A stretch of 13,980 bases of DNA, taken from assembly GCA_002309345.1 (NCBI GenBank), contig DBWZ01000036.1:5984-19963 (forward strand), given 5' to 3'. The notes under the pieces are model-generated. The model did no database searches. It had not been told where the DNA came from and was given only the letters and a program-made list of their open reading frames with translations. This DNA is from Pseudobutyrivibrio sp. UBA1225. Its GTDB lineage: Bacteria; Bacillota; Clostridia; Lachnospirales; Lachnospiraceae. The position numbers and the translations under genes were made by a program. This document shows, one piece after another, positions 5,056 to 13,196 of this stretch. Numbering within the stretch: position 1 is the first letter of the stretch; the number at the start of each line of letters is the position of its first letter.

Positions 5056-6279
5056 TTGAACAAAAAAGAAGTTAATGAAATAAAAAGACGTTTTAAAAAA
5101 GATTCTTGCAACTTTGACAAGATGGTTGGCTGTTATGTCGATGCCAACAAAGAAATGGTGCTCACCTTCAAAGAAACCTTTCTTAATCTTGAAGATGAGG
5201 AGTTCCACAAATATCTTGAAATAGCAAATAAATCTCTGTCTGGAACCATCGGAAACAATCTTTTGGAGCTTCCATTTGTTCCTGAATCAGAGATTGAAGG
5301 CAGTGGTCATGATTTACTTATGCAGCTTAGAGAAACTCGCCTTCAGGATGAAAAACTTTTGATTGAATACTACAATCGTATAATCGAATCGTATGATTAT
5401 GTTGGAAACTATTTGATAGTACTCTTCCACGACACCTATGACGTACCTATGAAAACCACAGACAATCTCACACTTGATGAGTCAGAAGAGGTTTATGATT
5501 ACATCATCTGCGCAATCTGTCCTGTACAGCTTTCAAAGGCTGCTTTGGGATATCGCGAAGCGGAAAATCGTATTGGCGCTCGCGACAGAGATTGGGTTGT
5601 TGGACCTGTTGATACCGCATTTACGTTTCCTGCTTTTACAGAGCGTTCAACTGATTTGCACGCTTGCTTGGCATACACCAAAAACACTAAAGAGCCTCAC
5701 GTTGAATTCTGGGAAAACTGTATTGGCTGCGGTACTCGAAAGACTACAACTCAAAAGAAAAATGCCTTCAACAATATGCTTAACCAGGCACTTGGCGAGG
5801 AGACCGATGAAACCCTTGAAAAGAAGCTTGATATTCAGCAAAATCTTTCAGATTTCATCACTGTTGAAACCGAGCGTCTTGGGGATGACGAGCCAATTAT
5901 TCTCGAGCCGCAGGATGTTGCAAATATCCTTACAGACTCTGGTTTATCAGATATTAAGGTTGAAAAGGTTCAGGCTAATTTTGAAAATTACTTTGAGAAA
6001 AATCTCCCTCTTGCAGAGGAACTATTAGATGAAAAAGCCCTCAAAAATAACGAGCTTCGCGTAGAAAAAAACGTACTAAAAGAACGTGTTGTTGACTTAA
6101 CCAACCAGCTTAAAGAAGTAGGCGCCATCACAACAGAAGGCAAAGAAGCCGACGTTGTCGTAAAGGTTTCTGACGACAAGGCAGCCAGTGTCACAACCGC
6201 ATATGTAGACGGCAAAAAATGCCTATGCGTACCTATAGAGCCAGATGACTTATTGGTACTTAATGGGGAAGAAATATAA
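5056..6279 (+). CDS. DUF4317 family protein
   Basis: With a TTG start at 5056 this is a 407-residue soluble protein matching DUF4317, a family of unknown function common in Clostridia. Family members begin with M-N-K-K-E-V-x-E-I-K, which is exactly the sequence after this TTG. Other family-like stretches are FKETFLNL (38-45), SGTIGNNLL (62-70), YDYVGNYLIVLFHDTYDVP (113-131), ICAICPVQLSK (151-161) and FPAFTERSTDLHACLAYTKN (191-210). Two CxxC pairs are seen (152/155 and 222/225), but whether they bind metal is unknown. Acidic, helix-prone stretches fill 230-360, and the last 30 residues look like a beta-rich end. There is no signal peptide or membrane segment. The binding site is weak (GAG 7 nt before TTG). 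It is the only plus-strand gene, divergent from mcp and convergent with the RACo-like gene. Confidence 0.9.
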   Translation: MNKKEVNEIKRRFKKDSCNFDKMVGCYVDANKEMVLTFKETFLNLEDEEFHKYLEIANKSLSGTIGNNLLELPFVPESEIEGSGHDLLMQLRETRLQDEKLLIEYYNRIIESYDYVGNYLIVLFHDTYDVPMKTTDNLTLDESEEVYDYIICAICPVQLSKAALGYREAENRIGARDRDWVVGPVDTAFTFPAFTERSTDLHACLAYTKNTKEPHVEFWENCIGCGTRKTTTQKKNAFNNMLNQALGEETDETLEKKLDIQQNLSDFITVETERLGDDEPIILEPQDVANILTDSGLSDIKVEKVQANFENYFEKNLPLAEELLDEKALKNNELRVEKNVLKERVVDLTNQLKEVGAITTEGKEADVVVKVSDDKAASVTTAYVDGKKCLCVPIEPDDLLVLNGEEI

Positions 6280-6302
6280 CCTCCTCACCGCCCCTATAGG
6301 GC

Positions 6303-6330
6303 ACCTCCCCCCCCTAGGGGGAAGGTTTTT
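6303..6330 (+). terminator. C/G-tract terminator of the DUF4317 gene
   Basis: ACCT plus a C-tract pairs with a G-tract plus AGGT (about 10 positions, one mismatch) and runs straight into five T residues (6326-6330). The preceding CCCTATAGGG (6290-6302 region) can form a second small hairpin. The T-tract touches the stop codon of the convergent RACo-like gene. In the minus direction the hairpin has no T-tract, so it is a poor terminator for that operon. Confidence 0.75.
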
Positions 6331-7828
6331 ATAAACTAAGATTCTCTATAAATATTTCTTCGAATTCGGGGTTTGTTGCAAGAATAACAACCTGAGAATT
6401 GTCTTTGATTTCAGCTAGCATTTTTTGATCTGATTCCATGATATAAGTAATCGCTCCATACAATGAGCTGTTGCCAACTGACTCAAACTTTTGTATTAGT
6501 TTCTTTGGAAAGAGTCCGATTCCGGCAGATGCCCACACACTAACTGAACCACCTAGTCCGCCAGCCACAAATAGGTGTTCAATATCGTTAATATCCATTT
6601 TCGATTCATTTATAAGCATCTGAATTCCAGATCTTATGGCCGCCTTGGCAAGTAAAACCTGCTGAATATCTTCTCCCGTCATAACTATTCCATCGGCAAT
6701 TGGAAATCCTGTATCTGAATATTCATCGATAAGCAAACCTCCAGCATCGATTATTCCGTTTCGACGAAGCTCGTGAACAACATCTATTATGCCACTGCCG
6801 CACAGGCCTATTGGCTTCTCGCCGCCGATAGTGGTGTATTTACACTTTCCAGCAGTGATAGACAGGTGATTTATAGCCCCCTTTATTGAAGCCACACCAC
6901 AGCTGATATTTGCCCCCTCTAGGGCAGGGCCAGCAGACGCAGATGAACAATAGTATTTTTTTCCATCAAACAAAACAAGCTCGGCGTTTGTTCCTAAATC
7001 CACAAACAAAAATTTGCCATTGGTTTTTCGCTTTTTAATATAGTACAAACCTGAAACTATATCGCCACCAACAAAAGCAGAAATAGAAGGCATAAAATAA
7101 ATATTCTTGCCCTCTGTTATCATCTCAACTCCATCTAAGGTGTATGGCACAAAAGGATACTTAGCCATGCCATCAACAGGATACTTTAAAATCATATGGG
7201 TCATGGTTGTATTTCCAGAAAAAACCATGCGGTGGGTCAAAAAATCCTTACCGATAATCTTATGCCCAAGCTCCATCAAATCACCGCGAACACAATCCAT
7301 CAATTGTTCTGACTTGCCATCGATTGCGGCTTTGATTCTTGTCATAACATCCGCGCCAAACTTTGTTTGACTGTTGGTGCAGCTTGCCTGTCTAAGAATC
7401 TTGCCTGTTCTTATATCTATGACAGCAATAGCTATGGTTGTCGTACCTATATCAACTGCTATTGCTATGTTTGTCTTGTCGAGGGGTAGCTGTTCTTCAG
7501 AAAGCACACCTTGAGGGGATGTGATTTCTCCCACAAGGGCAGTTGGAACCTGTATCTTGCAATCCTTTGTAATAGTGCACTTACACCCCAGACGCCAGCC
7601 GTTCCTGAGTTCATTGAACTCAAGGGCTCGCTCATCTTCGGCATTAATGGAAGGAGCGCCGTAAACAAATCTTACGGCGCAACTCATACATTTTCCCAAA
7701 CCACCACATGGCCGATAAAAATTTAAACCGATTTCATCCATTACCTCCACAAAGGTAATTGGTGTTTGGCTAACTACAAGATATTCTTTTTGAGGCTCAG
7801 CTCCGTCAATGACAACTTTAATTTCCAT
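6329..7828 (-). CDS. RACo-like [2Fe-2S] / ASKHA-domain (DUF4445) protein
   Basis: This 499-residue protein has an N-terminal plant-type ferredoxin domain (about 1-100) with the four-cysteine pattern C41-x5-C47-x2-C50 and C82. An actin-like ATPase (ASKHA) core follows, with DIGTTT at 126-131, SGNTTM at 204-209, DLGTNAE at 277-283, SAGPALEGA at 298-306 and VAGGLGG near the C-terminus. The best-known relative, RACo, uses ATP to re-reduce inactivated Co(II) corrinoid protein. It is shorter than RACo proper (over 600 residues). No corrinoid protein or methyltransferase partner is in the window, so a corrinoid-activation role, perhaps on a B12 methionine synthase lacking its own reactivation domain, is inference. 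Its ATG lies inside the end of the phosphoesterase gene (11-nt overlap); GAGGAA 13 nt upstream is a distant binding site, so coupling is likely. Confidence 0.9.
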   Translation of the reverse strand: MEIKVVIDGAEPQKEYLVVSQTPITFVEVMDEIGLNFYRPCGGLGKCMSCAVRFVYGAPSINAEDERALEFNELRNGWRLGCKCTITKDCKIQVPTALVGEITSPQGVLSEEQLPLDKTNIAIAVDIGTTTIAIAVIDIRTGKILRQASCTNSQTKFGADVMTRIKAAIDGKSEQLMDCVRGDLMELGHKIIGKDFLTHRMVFSGNTTMTHMILKYPVDGMAKYPFVPYTLDGVEMITEGKNIYFMPSISAFVGGDIVSGLYYIKKRKTNGKFLFVDLGTNAELVLFDGKKYYCSSASAGPALEGANISCGVASIKGAINHLSITAGKCKYTTIGGEKPIGLCGSGIIDVVHELRRNGIIDAGGLLIDEYSDTGFPIADGIVMTGEDIQQVLLAKAAIRSGIQMLINESKMDINDIEHLFVAGGLGGSVSVWASAGIGLFPKKLIQKFESVGNSSLYGAITYIMESDQKMLAEIKDNSQVVILATNPEFEEIFIENLSL

Positions 7829-8321
7829 GTGTTCTATCGTATTCCTCTAATGAATGCAAATCCATTTTAAACTCACCCTCATTATCCACCATAATTGTCA
7901 TATAAGTGTGTTCACCGGACTGCTGTCTTGGTTGAGAAATGCTACCAGGATTTGCGATGATTAAATCCTCGTAGCGGTCGATTGTCGGGACATGAGTGTG
8001 ACCATACAAAACTACATCGCATCCCTTTTCTTTGGCCGCTTCTGCTATTTTGGTGTATCCATATTCCACGCCATAAAAATGACCATGGGTGAGCATCACC
8101 ACATGCTTGCCCACCTCTAAAACAATATCCTTTGGGAGGTCCGCTCCCCAATCACAATTTCCGCAGACGCACTCTAATGGCACCTCTGACATCATCCAGA
8201 TTTTGTCCTCTACTCCCTGCCCATCTCCAAGGTGAAAGATTCTATCTGGCTTTTCAATTTCAATAGCATCTCTAAGATTTTCTGCTCGACAATGTGTGTC
8301 ACTAACAACTAGTATTTTCAT
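7818..8321 (-). CDS. YfcE/MJ0936-family metallophosphoesterase
   Basis: This 167-residue calcineurin-like phosphoesterase has all the metal-binding motifs: SDTH (D8, H10), LGDG (D33), GNCD (N55, D57), THGH (H79, H81) and GHTH (H108, H110). Such proteins bind two metal ions, usually Mn or similar, and hydrolyse phosphodiesters or phosphomonoesters; the physiological substrate is not established for this subfamily. Length is typical (about 160-180). The ATG lies inside rdgB with a 20-nt overlap, AAGGAAG 12 nt upstream serves as a rather distant binding site, and its own end overlaps the next gene by 11 nt. RdgB next to a YfcE/YsnB-type phosphoesterase is a common Firmicute pairing. Confidence 0.93.
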   Translation of the reverse strand: MKILVVSDTHCRAENLRDAIEIEKPDRIFHLGDGQGVEDKIWMMSEVPLECVCGNCDWGADLPKDIVLEVGKHVVMLTHGHFYGVEYGYTKIAEAAKEKGCDVVLYGHTHVPTIDRYEDLIIANPGSISQPRQQSGEHTYMTIMVDNEGEFKMDLHSLEEYDRTHGN

Positions 8322-8913
8322 GTTTAACTATTTCTTCCTTTATCATTCTAAGTGCTTTTCCACGGTGACTAATAGCGTTTTTCTCCTCAGGTGAGATGCT
8401 TGCTGTGCTCACATCCTTGTCCCAAAGATAAAAGATTGGATCATATCCAAATCCGTTGGCTCCCATTGGCTCCCAGCCGATGTAGCCCTCGATTGTGCCG
8501 CGGACAGCTTTTTCACTTCCATCAGGAAAAACTGCCGATACCGCACATACGAATCTTGCGCTCCTGTCATCCTTTTCAACTCCATCTAATCTATCAATGA
8601 GATTAGCATTCTTTATATCATAAGATGTATCTTCGCCCATATATCTAGCTGAATATATACCTGGCTCTTTGTTTAATGCGTCAATTTCAAGTCCGCTGTC
8701 ATCTGCAAGAACAATTGCCTCAGGAACACATTTCGCAACGGCTCTAGCCTTTATAAGGGAGTTTTCCTCGAAGGTTGTACCATCTTCGACGATATCGCAA
8801 TCAACTCCAGCCTCCTTCATTGATTGGATGTCGTACTTTTCCTCGCCAAGGATTTCCTTAATCTCACGCATCTTGTTTGCGTTGCCAGTAGCAAAAATAA
8901 TCTTTGTTTTCAT
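8302..8913 (-). CDS. rdgB: dITP/XTP pyrophosphatase (RdgB/HAM1 family)
   Basis: It removes non-canonical purine nucleotides (ITP, dITP, XTP) by hydrolysing them to the monophosphate and pyrophosphate, keeping them out of DNA and RNA. With ATG at 8913 it is 203 residues, the family norm. Seen: the substrate-binding N-terminus FATGNANK (7-14), the LADDSGLEIDAL loop with catalytic D72, GFGYDPIF (154-161) and ISHRGKAL (181-188). The frame also allows a GTG at 8946 (11 extra residues); that start has GGAAGGA only 2 nt upstream, too close for normal use, while the ATG has no clear binding site. Family alignment favours the ATG, with moderate certainty. It overlaps the phosphoesterase gene by 20 nt. 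Confidence 0.93.
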   Translation of the reverse strand: MKTKIIFATGNANKMREIKEILGEEKYDIQSMKEAGVDCDIVEDGTTFEENSLIKARAVAKCVPEAIVLADDSGLEIDALNKEPGIYSARYMGEDTSYDIKNANLIDRLDGVEKDDRSARFVCAVSAVFPDGSEKAVRGTIEGYIGWEPMGANGFGYDPIFYLWDKDVSTASISPEEKNAISHRGKALRMIKEEIVKHENTSC

Positions 8914-8956
8914 GTCTAAATATTCGTGAATCAGTTTGTTATTCACAGTCCTTCCC

Positions 8957-8969
8957 AGTGCTTCGCACT
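8957..8969 (-). other. Small hairpin between the amidase gene and rdgB
   Basis: AGTGC and GCACT pair around a 3-nt loop and overlap the stop codon of the amidase gene. There is no T-tract on the minus side, so this is not a terminator. It lies directly before the GGAAGGA upstream of rdgB and could affect re-initiation or mRNA processing. Weak evidence. Confidence 0.3.
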
Positions 8970-10036
8970 TATATTTTTCCTATGTATTGTAGCACAGCAT
9001 TGTACATGGCTTTGGCTGCCTTTTGCTGATAATTTCTATCCTGCAGATTTTCCAGTTCTTTGACGTTTGTCATAAATCCCACCTCAACCAAAGCAACCGG
9101 AGATTTCGACTCGCGGATGATGTAAACCTCATCTCCTACTATCACACCCTTGGATTTACAATCAAGTTGAGCAAGCAGATTATTGAGACAAAGTGATGCA
9201 AATTCTTTGGACTTTCCGCTCGAATCGCCGCCTTCATACATAACCTCGGTACCGTTAATTGACGACATTCGTCCCGAGGCGGTAGAGTTGTTGTGGACGG
9301 ATAGAAAGAGATCTGCATCTGTATCATTGGCTAGCCCAACTCGATTTTCGAAGGATGGATTAGAATCATCCACTCTAGTATAGTAGACCCCAATGTTCTT
9401 GTCGCATCTGTCGAAGAGCTTTTTTAGTTCAAGAACAATATCGAGGTTGATATCCTTTTCACTTACACCCATTTTAGTGGCTCCCGGAACATTGCCTCCA
9501 TGCCCAGCATCAACCACTACGATATAATCATAAATCTCGTGTGGATCCACAAAATCCAAATAAATGTATCCGCCTTCAGATGACATTGAAACCTCAAACA
9601 CATCATCTAGCATGATATCAATAACTCCCACTAAATCTTCGCTGTCGTAGGTGACATCCTCGATATTGTCAGATTTTCCAAGAATTGGATAGTTGGTGAA
9701 ATAATCTTTACCAATACCCTTTATAGAAATTTGAATATCTCTATCTACAAATTTGTTGTTGATTGAAACACTTGCTGCAGTAACGTTTTGAGGCAAGCTC
9801 AATCGAATCTGATGCCCTTTAAGCAAGCTATCTCGGGTTGCTCTGCTCTCTTCCTGCAAAACATCCTCACTATTGGTAAGCATATCCATAACTGACACTC
9901 GCCCACCCGTCAGCTTACTATCTTCAAATTTAAGTGCAATTATGTGCATATTGGGCACATAAATCAACAGACAGCTAATCATTATTGCCACCACAAGTAT
10001 TATGGCAGTAAATGCCCCTGTTACTTTCTCTTCCAT
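8969..10036 (-). CDS. Membrane-anchored N-acetylmuramoyl-L-alanine amidase (Amidase_3)
   Basis: This 355-residue cell-wall hydrolase cleaves the bond between N-acetylmuramic acid and the stem-peptide L-alanine. Residues 8-27 form an N-terminal signal anchor, 30-165 a beta-rich domain that resembles an AMIN-type targeting module in position only, and 171-355 the Amidase_3 catalytic domain. The zinc ligands and catalytic glutamates are present: H179 (VVDAGHGG), E193 (VSEKDINLD), H248 (LSVHNNS) and E318 (ALVEVGFMTN). No SH3b or LysM repeat is seen. The ATG at 10036 has AGGAG 12 nt upstream, a little far. It lies 53 nt after the protease gene, a spacer with no terminator, and is likely in the same operon. 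Roles in cell separation or sporulation are possible but not shown. Confidence 0.93.
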   Translation of the reverse strand: MEEKVTGAFTAIILVVAIMISCLLIYVPNMHIIALKFEDSKLTGGRVSVMDMLTNSEDVLQEESRATRDSLLKGHQIRLSLPQNVTAASVSINNKFVDRDIQISIKGIGKDYFTNYPILGKSDNIEDVTYDSEDLVGVIDIMLDDVFEVSMSSEGGYIYLDFVDPHEIYDYIVVVDAGHGGNVPGATKMGVSEKDINLDIVLELKKLFDRCDKNIGVYYTRVDDSNPSFENRVGLANDTDADLFLSVHNNSTASGRMSSINGTEVMYEGGDSSGKSKEFASLCLNNLLAQLDCKSKGVIVGDEVYIIRESKSPVALVEVGFMTNVKELENLQDRNYQQKAAKAMYNAVLQYIGKI

Positions 10037-10089
10037 AGCATAATAATTCTCCTAATCATAACTCACTTATATGCTTTGTAAATCAAGAC

Positions 10090-11820
10090 CTAGTCTGATT
10101 TCTTTTCTTTTTCGTTGAAGACTTCAACAACGTTGTTGCTGTATGCCTTGATACACAGATTTGCCTGGTCGATTTCTTCAACACTATCCCATGATGACAC
10201 ACCTTGTGTACTGGTGTAACCCCTGCCATCCTTTATGTTAACAGCTTGACTCAGCTCATCTGATGCCTTTTCAAGAGCAATTGGTCTATCCTCGTTGGGC
10301 GTGTTAACGTAAACTACAATGGCGAACTCATCCCCCTTCTTCACCACCTTTGGCGAATTAAACCTGATGGTATAATAGCCTGCGTTTTCAACAACTCCGC
10401 TGGCAACAAGTTTCTTTTTTGAAACAGCTAAATCGCTGGTATCCTTGAATTTCGGAACAAAATATATTTGATAGGTGGTATCTTTACCAAGGGCATAGAA
10501 GCCTGCAGCCTCCACCTGGCGGTCACTTGATGCCGTAAAAACATTTGCGGCATATGCCCACTGCTTGCCGTAGCCTTTCTTGGCTGTCCAACCGCATAAA
10601 TCACTTTGATTGATATAGGCGTATGTACTGTTGGTATCAGCACCAGTATACGACACTGCCTGATTGCCGATATTGGAATCTTCGTATGAAACGTAGAATA
10701 CGCCCTTTTCACCAAAAGCACTGCCCCAGCTATTTTGACAAATGAATGCTCCATCTGACTGGGCATTGCCCATGAAATTGCCTGCAGGATAATTATCATC
10801 CCAACCGATGATCACAACGTCGTGATTAGGCTTTGCATCACCTTTGTAGCAATAAGAATAGGTGAATGGATTGTAGCTAACTTCACCGTCTAAATCTGCA
10901 GATGAAACACTAGCGTAGATGGATGTAGAAACACCACCATATCTATAGACAGCCTTTTTGATGGCATCTTTATCGTCCTTGCCATAGAACTGCACGTCCT
11001 GTAAATGAACTGGCTTGGTAGCCGTTGTCTCCACCTGTTCGTCCTGGGTAGGCCCTTGCCAAGAAAGCAGATAAGCCAATGCCATAGTGTATTCTCCGCC
11101 AGCCGATGGATCAAGCTTGAAGCTGTTGTCCTTTATCATAGAATCAACAGAGAAATTGTATTGATAAACTGGCAACAATGCTGACTCCAAGGCCTCTACA
11201 GATGCATAAGCCCAACAAGTGGATGTAGAGCCTTGATTTCTGATGCTACTAGCTCTATTAAAGCTTCGCAAATCATATGATGCAGGAAGTGCCGGCTCAT
11301 TTTCATATTCAATCTGAACAGTGTGGTTGGATTTGTCATAGGAATAAGCATATCCAAAAACCTGACACAAATCTTCGATCCCAAGATACATTTGCCCGTT
11401 GCGGATTTCTGGTGCAAGATGAAGAGCCATTTCCTCGCCATTGTTAAGCCCCACAGTATCTCCAGCAGTAAACTTGAACATGCTGTCCACAATTTGAATT
11501 ACAGCTGTACTCTCATCCTCCATAAAGGCTGATGTTTTGAGTATAGCGCGAACAAAATCAAGGGAACCAACCGGATTGAGCATGTCGTCAAGGATTGCGT
11601 AATGCTGAGAATTGTTTTGCATCTCACCATTGACATAAATCTTAAGCTGATTGGTCTCGTTGAGATTTTTGGACATGATTGGATAGAGCACACCTTCATC
11701 AATCTGTGCTCCTCTAAATGTTTCAACAGCTGCATAGCTATCGTTCCAACTATTAAATTTCCATATTATTGTTGCTGCAATCAAAAGTGTAAATACAGCG
11801 AATCGTCTGGAAAATCTCAT
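10090..11820 (-). CDS. Secreted papain-like (C1) cysteine protease with accessory domains
   Basis: This 576-residue exported protease has an N-terminal signal or signal-anchor (about 5-21, uncleaved status unknown) and then a region at about 58-172 resembling a copper amine oxidase N-terminal-like repeat pair (LKIYVNGEM; APEIRNGQMYLGIEDLCQVFGYAYSY in two parts), a module often found in Clostridial surface proteins. The C1 peptidase core covers 180-395: oxyanion Q196, catalytic C202 (NQGSTSTCWAYAS), H333 (NHDVVIIGWDD) and N363 (CQNSWG). The C-terminal 400-562 stretch fits the lectin-like beta domain that follows such proteases in Clostridia. The tail is charged, with no sorting motif. The ATG directly abuts the stop of the upstream methyltransferase gene (TAAATG), with AAGGA about 8 nt upstream. 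The substrate is unknown. Confidence 0.92.
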   Translation of the reverse strand: MRFSRRFAVFTLLIAATIIWKFNSWNDSYAAVETFRGAQIDEGVLYPIMSKNLNETNQLKIYVNGEMQNNSQHYAILDDMLNPVGSLDFVRAILKTSAFMEDESTAVIQIVDSMFKFTAGDTVGLNNGEEMALHLAPEIRNGQMYLGIEDLCQVFGYAYSYDKSNHTVQIEYENEPALPASYDLRSFNRASSIRNQGSTSTCWAYASVEALESALLPVYQYNFSVDSMIKDNSFKLDPSAGGEYTMALAYLLSWQGPTQDEQVETTATKPVHLQDVQFYGKDDKDAIKKAVYRYGGVSTSIYASVSSADLDGEVSYNPFTYSYCYKGDAKPNHDVVIIGWDDNYPAGNFMGNAQSDGAFICQNSWGSAFGEKGVFYVSYEDSNIGNQAVSYTGADTNSTYAYINQSDLCGWTAKKGYGKQWAYAANVFTASSDRQVEAAGFYALGKDTTYQIYFVPKFKDTSDLAVSKKKLVASGVVENAGYYTIRFNSPKVVKKGDEFAIVVYVNTPNEDRPIALEKASDELSQAVNIKDGRGYTSTQGVSSWDSVEEIDQANLCIKAYSNNVVEVFNEKEKKSD

Positions 11821-12972
11821 TTAATTATCCTTCTTTTTTGGTTTTGGGCCAAGGAACTGATAAAAGTATGTTTTTATCATTCCATTATATATCTTGCGGT
11901 TTTTATCCGCCTTTCTTCCGATAGACTTTGGAGCATCCTCGTAGCTAGTAATCACAAACATTGACCAACTATCAAGGTTCTTAAATGCCGCTCCTAGCTT
12001 GCCATAGATTTCTGGCAGGTCCTTCTTGTCCTCCAATCGCTCACCGTATGGTGGGTTGGTAAGAACAAAGCCAAATTTCTTGGGATGTCTAAGCTCTCCC
12101 ACATCTCTGACTTGGAAATGAATCATATCCGCCACTCCAGCCTGCTTTGCATTTAATCTAGCTATCTTAACCATCTCTGGGTTGATATCATATCCCTGCA
12201 AATCACATTCCACGGATGTGTCTACATCTGCTCTCGCCTCATCAAAACAATCCTTCCATATTTGTGGGTCGATAAGATTGTTCCAATCCATAGATGTAAA
12301 CTCTCGGTTGAGGCCAGGAGCAATGTTGGCTGCCATCATAGCTGCCTCGATAAGGAATGTACCTGAGCCACAGAATGGATCAACTAGAATTCGATCTGAA
12401 TGCCAAGGTGTGAGCTCGATAAGAGCCGCCGCCATGGTCTCCGAAAGAGGTGCCTTACTAGTGTATGTACGATAACCCCTCTTGTGAAGTGGCACACCTG
12501 TAGTGTCTAAAGTAACCGTAACCTGATCTTTTAATAAAAAAATACGCACTGGATAATCAGCACCGTCCTCATCAAACCATTTGATGTCGTAGTAGGATTT
12601 CATCCTCTCTACCATGGCCTTTTTGACGATGGACTGAATGTCTGTAAGAGAAAAGAGTTTGCTCTTTACGGATGTAGCCTTGGTAACCCAAAACTTGCCA
12701 TCCTTTGGAATATACTCTTCCCATGGAAGGGCCTTGATGCCCTGAAATAGCTCTTCAAATGTTGTAGCCTTAAAACGACCTATCTCTAAAAGTACACGTT
12801 CTGCCGCTCTAAGATGGATGTTTGCCCTGCAGATTGCCTCGGCATCACCAGTGAAAGTAACTCTTCCATCTGTGACCTCAGTCACGTCATAACCCAAATC
12901 ATATATCTCTCTTTTAAGAGGAGCCTCCAAACCAAAATGACATGGAGTGCTAATAGTAAAAATCTTTGCCAT
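11821..12972 (-). CDS. THUMP/UPF0020 class I RNA methyltransferase (RlmL-N/YpsC-like)
   Basis: This 383-residue SAM-dependent methyltransferase has an N-terminal ferredoxin-like/THUMP RNA-binding part (about 1-160) and a Rossmann-fold catalytic domain. Seen: DPFCGSGT (198-205, the UPF0020 SAM-binding loop), GYDINPEM (260-267) and the N6/N2-methylase-type motif TNPPYGER (305-312). It matches the length and order of B. subtilis YpsC and the N-terminal half of E. coli RlmL, which makes m2G2445 in 23S rRNA; the exact target is inferred by homology. The C-terminus is lysine-rich. A modest AAAGAG lies 5 nt before the ATG. It heads the six-gene minus-strand block; no confident promoter was found upstream. 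Confidence 0.93.
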   Translation of the reverse strand: MAKIFTISTPCHFGLEAPLKREIYDLGYDVTEVTDGRVTFTGDAEAICRANIHLRAAERVLLEIGRFKATTFEELFQGIKALPWEEYIPKDGKFWVTKATSVKSKLFSLTDIQSIVKKAMVERMKSYYDIKWFDEDGADYPVRIFLLKDQVTVTLDTTGVPLHKRGYRTYTSKAPLSETMAAALIELTPWHSDRILVDPFCGSGTFLIEAAMMAANIAPGLNREFTSMDWNNLIDPQIWKDCFDEARADVDTSVECDLQGYDINPEMVKIARLNAKQAGVADMIHFQVRDVGELRHPKKFGFVLTNPPYGERLEDKKDLPEIYGKLGAAFKNLDSWSMFVITSYEDAPKSIGRKADKNRKIYNGMIKTYFYQFLGPKPKKKDN

Positions 12973-13160
12973 ATAAACTCTTTCTATTATGAAAATGTAA
13001 GTTCGATATTTCCCTCACACTAACCTTCAACAATATTTAAAAAATTTTAACAGCATATTTTTAATACGTTATCACAGAAATATCTTACCCTTAGGGCTAT
13101 TTCCTGTCAATTTCTGTTTATCAAATCGATAATTAATTCTTGCTCATTTTAATATTTTTA
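12973..13160. other. AT-rich spacer upstream of the rRNA methyltransferase gene
   Basis: No gene is visible. It should hold the promoter for the six-gene minus-strand block. A weak minus-strand candidate is TTGAAG, 16 nt, TATCGA (about 13003-13030), and another is an extended -10 TGTTAAAAT around 13045-13055 without a good -35. Neither is convincing. CCCTTAGGG near 13088-13096 is a short near-palindrome. Confidence 0.3.
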
Positions 13161-13189
13161 TTGCATTACCGAGAATCTTATAATATAAT
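13161..13189 (+). promoter_or_regulatory. Consensus-like sigma-A promoter of the candidate small RNA
   Basis: TTGCAT (13161-13166), exactly 17 nt, then the consensus TATAAT (13184-13189). It is the strongest promoter in the window and points away from the methyltransferase gene, towards no protein-coding frame on the plus strand. A start at 13197, 8 nt after the -10, would place the first transcribed base exactly at the start of the first RNA hairpin. Confidence 0.75.
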
Positions 13190-13196
13190 GGGTCTC

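Noticed and set aside
5474..6028. 184-codon plus-strand frame overlapping the DUF4317 gene in another phase
   Set aside because: It is fully inside a conserved coding region, has no family resemblance and is a frame shadow.
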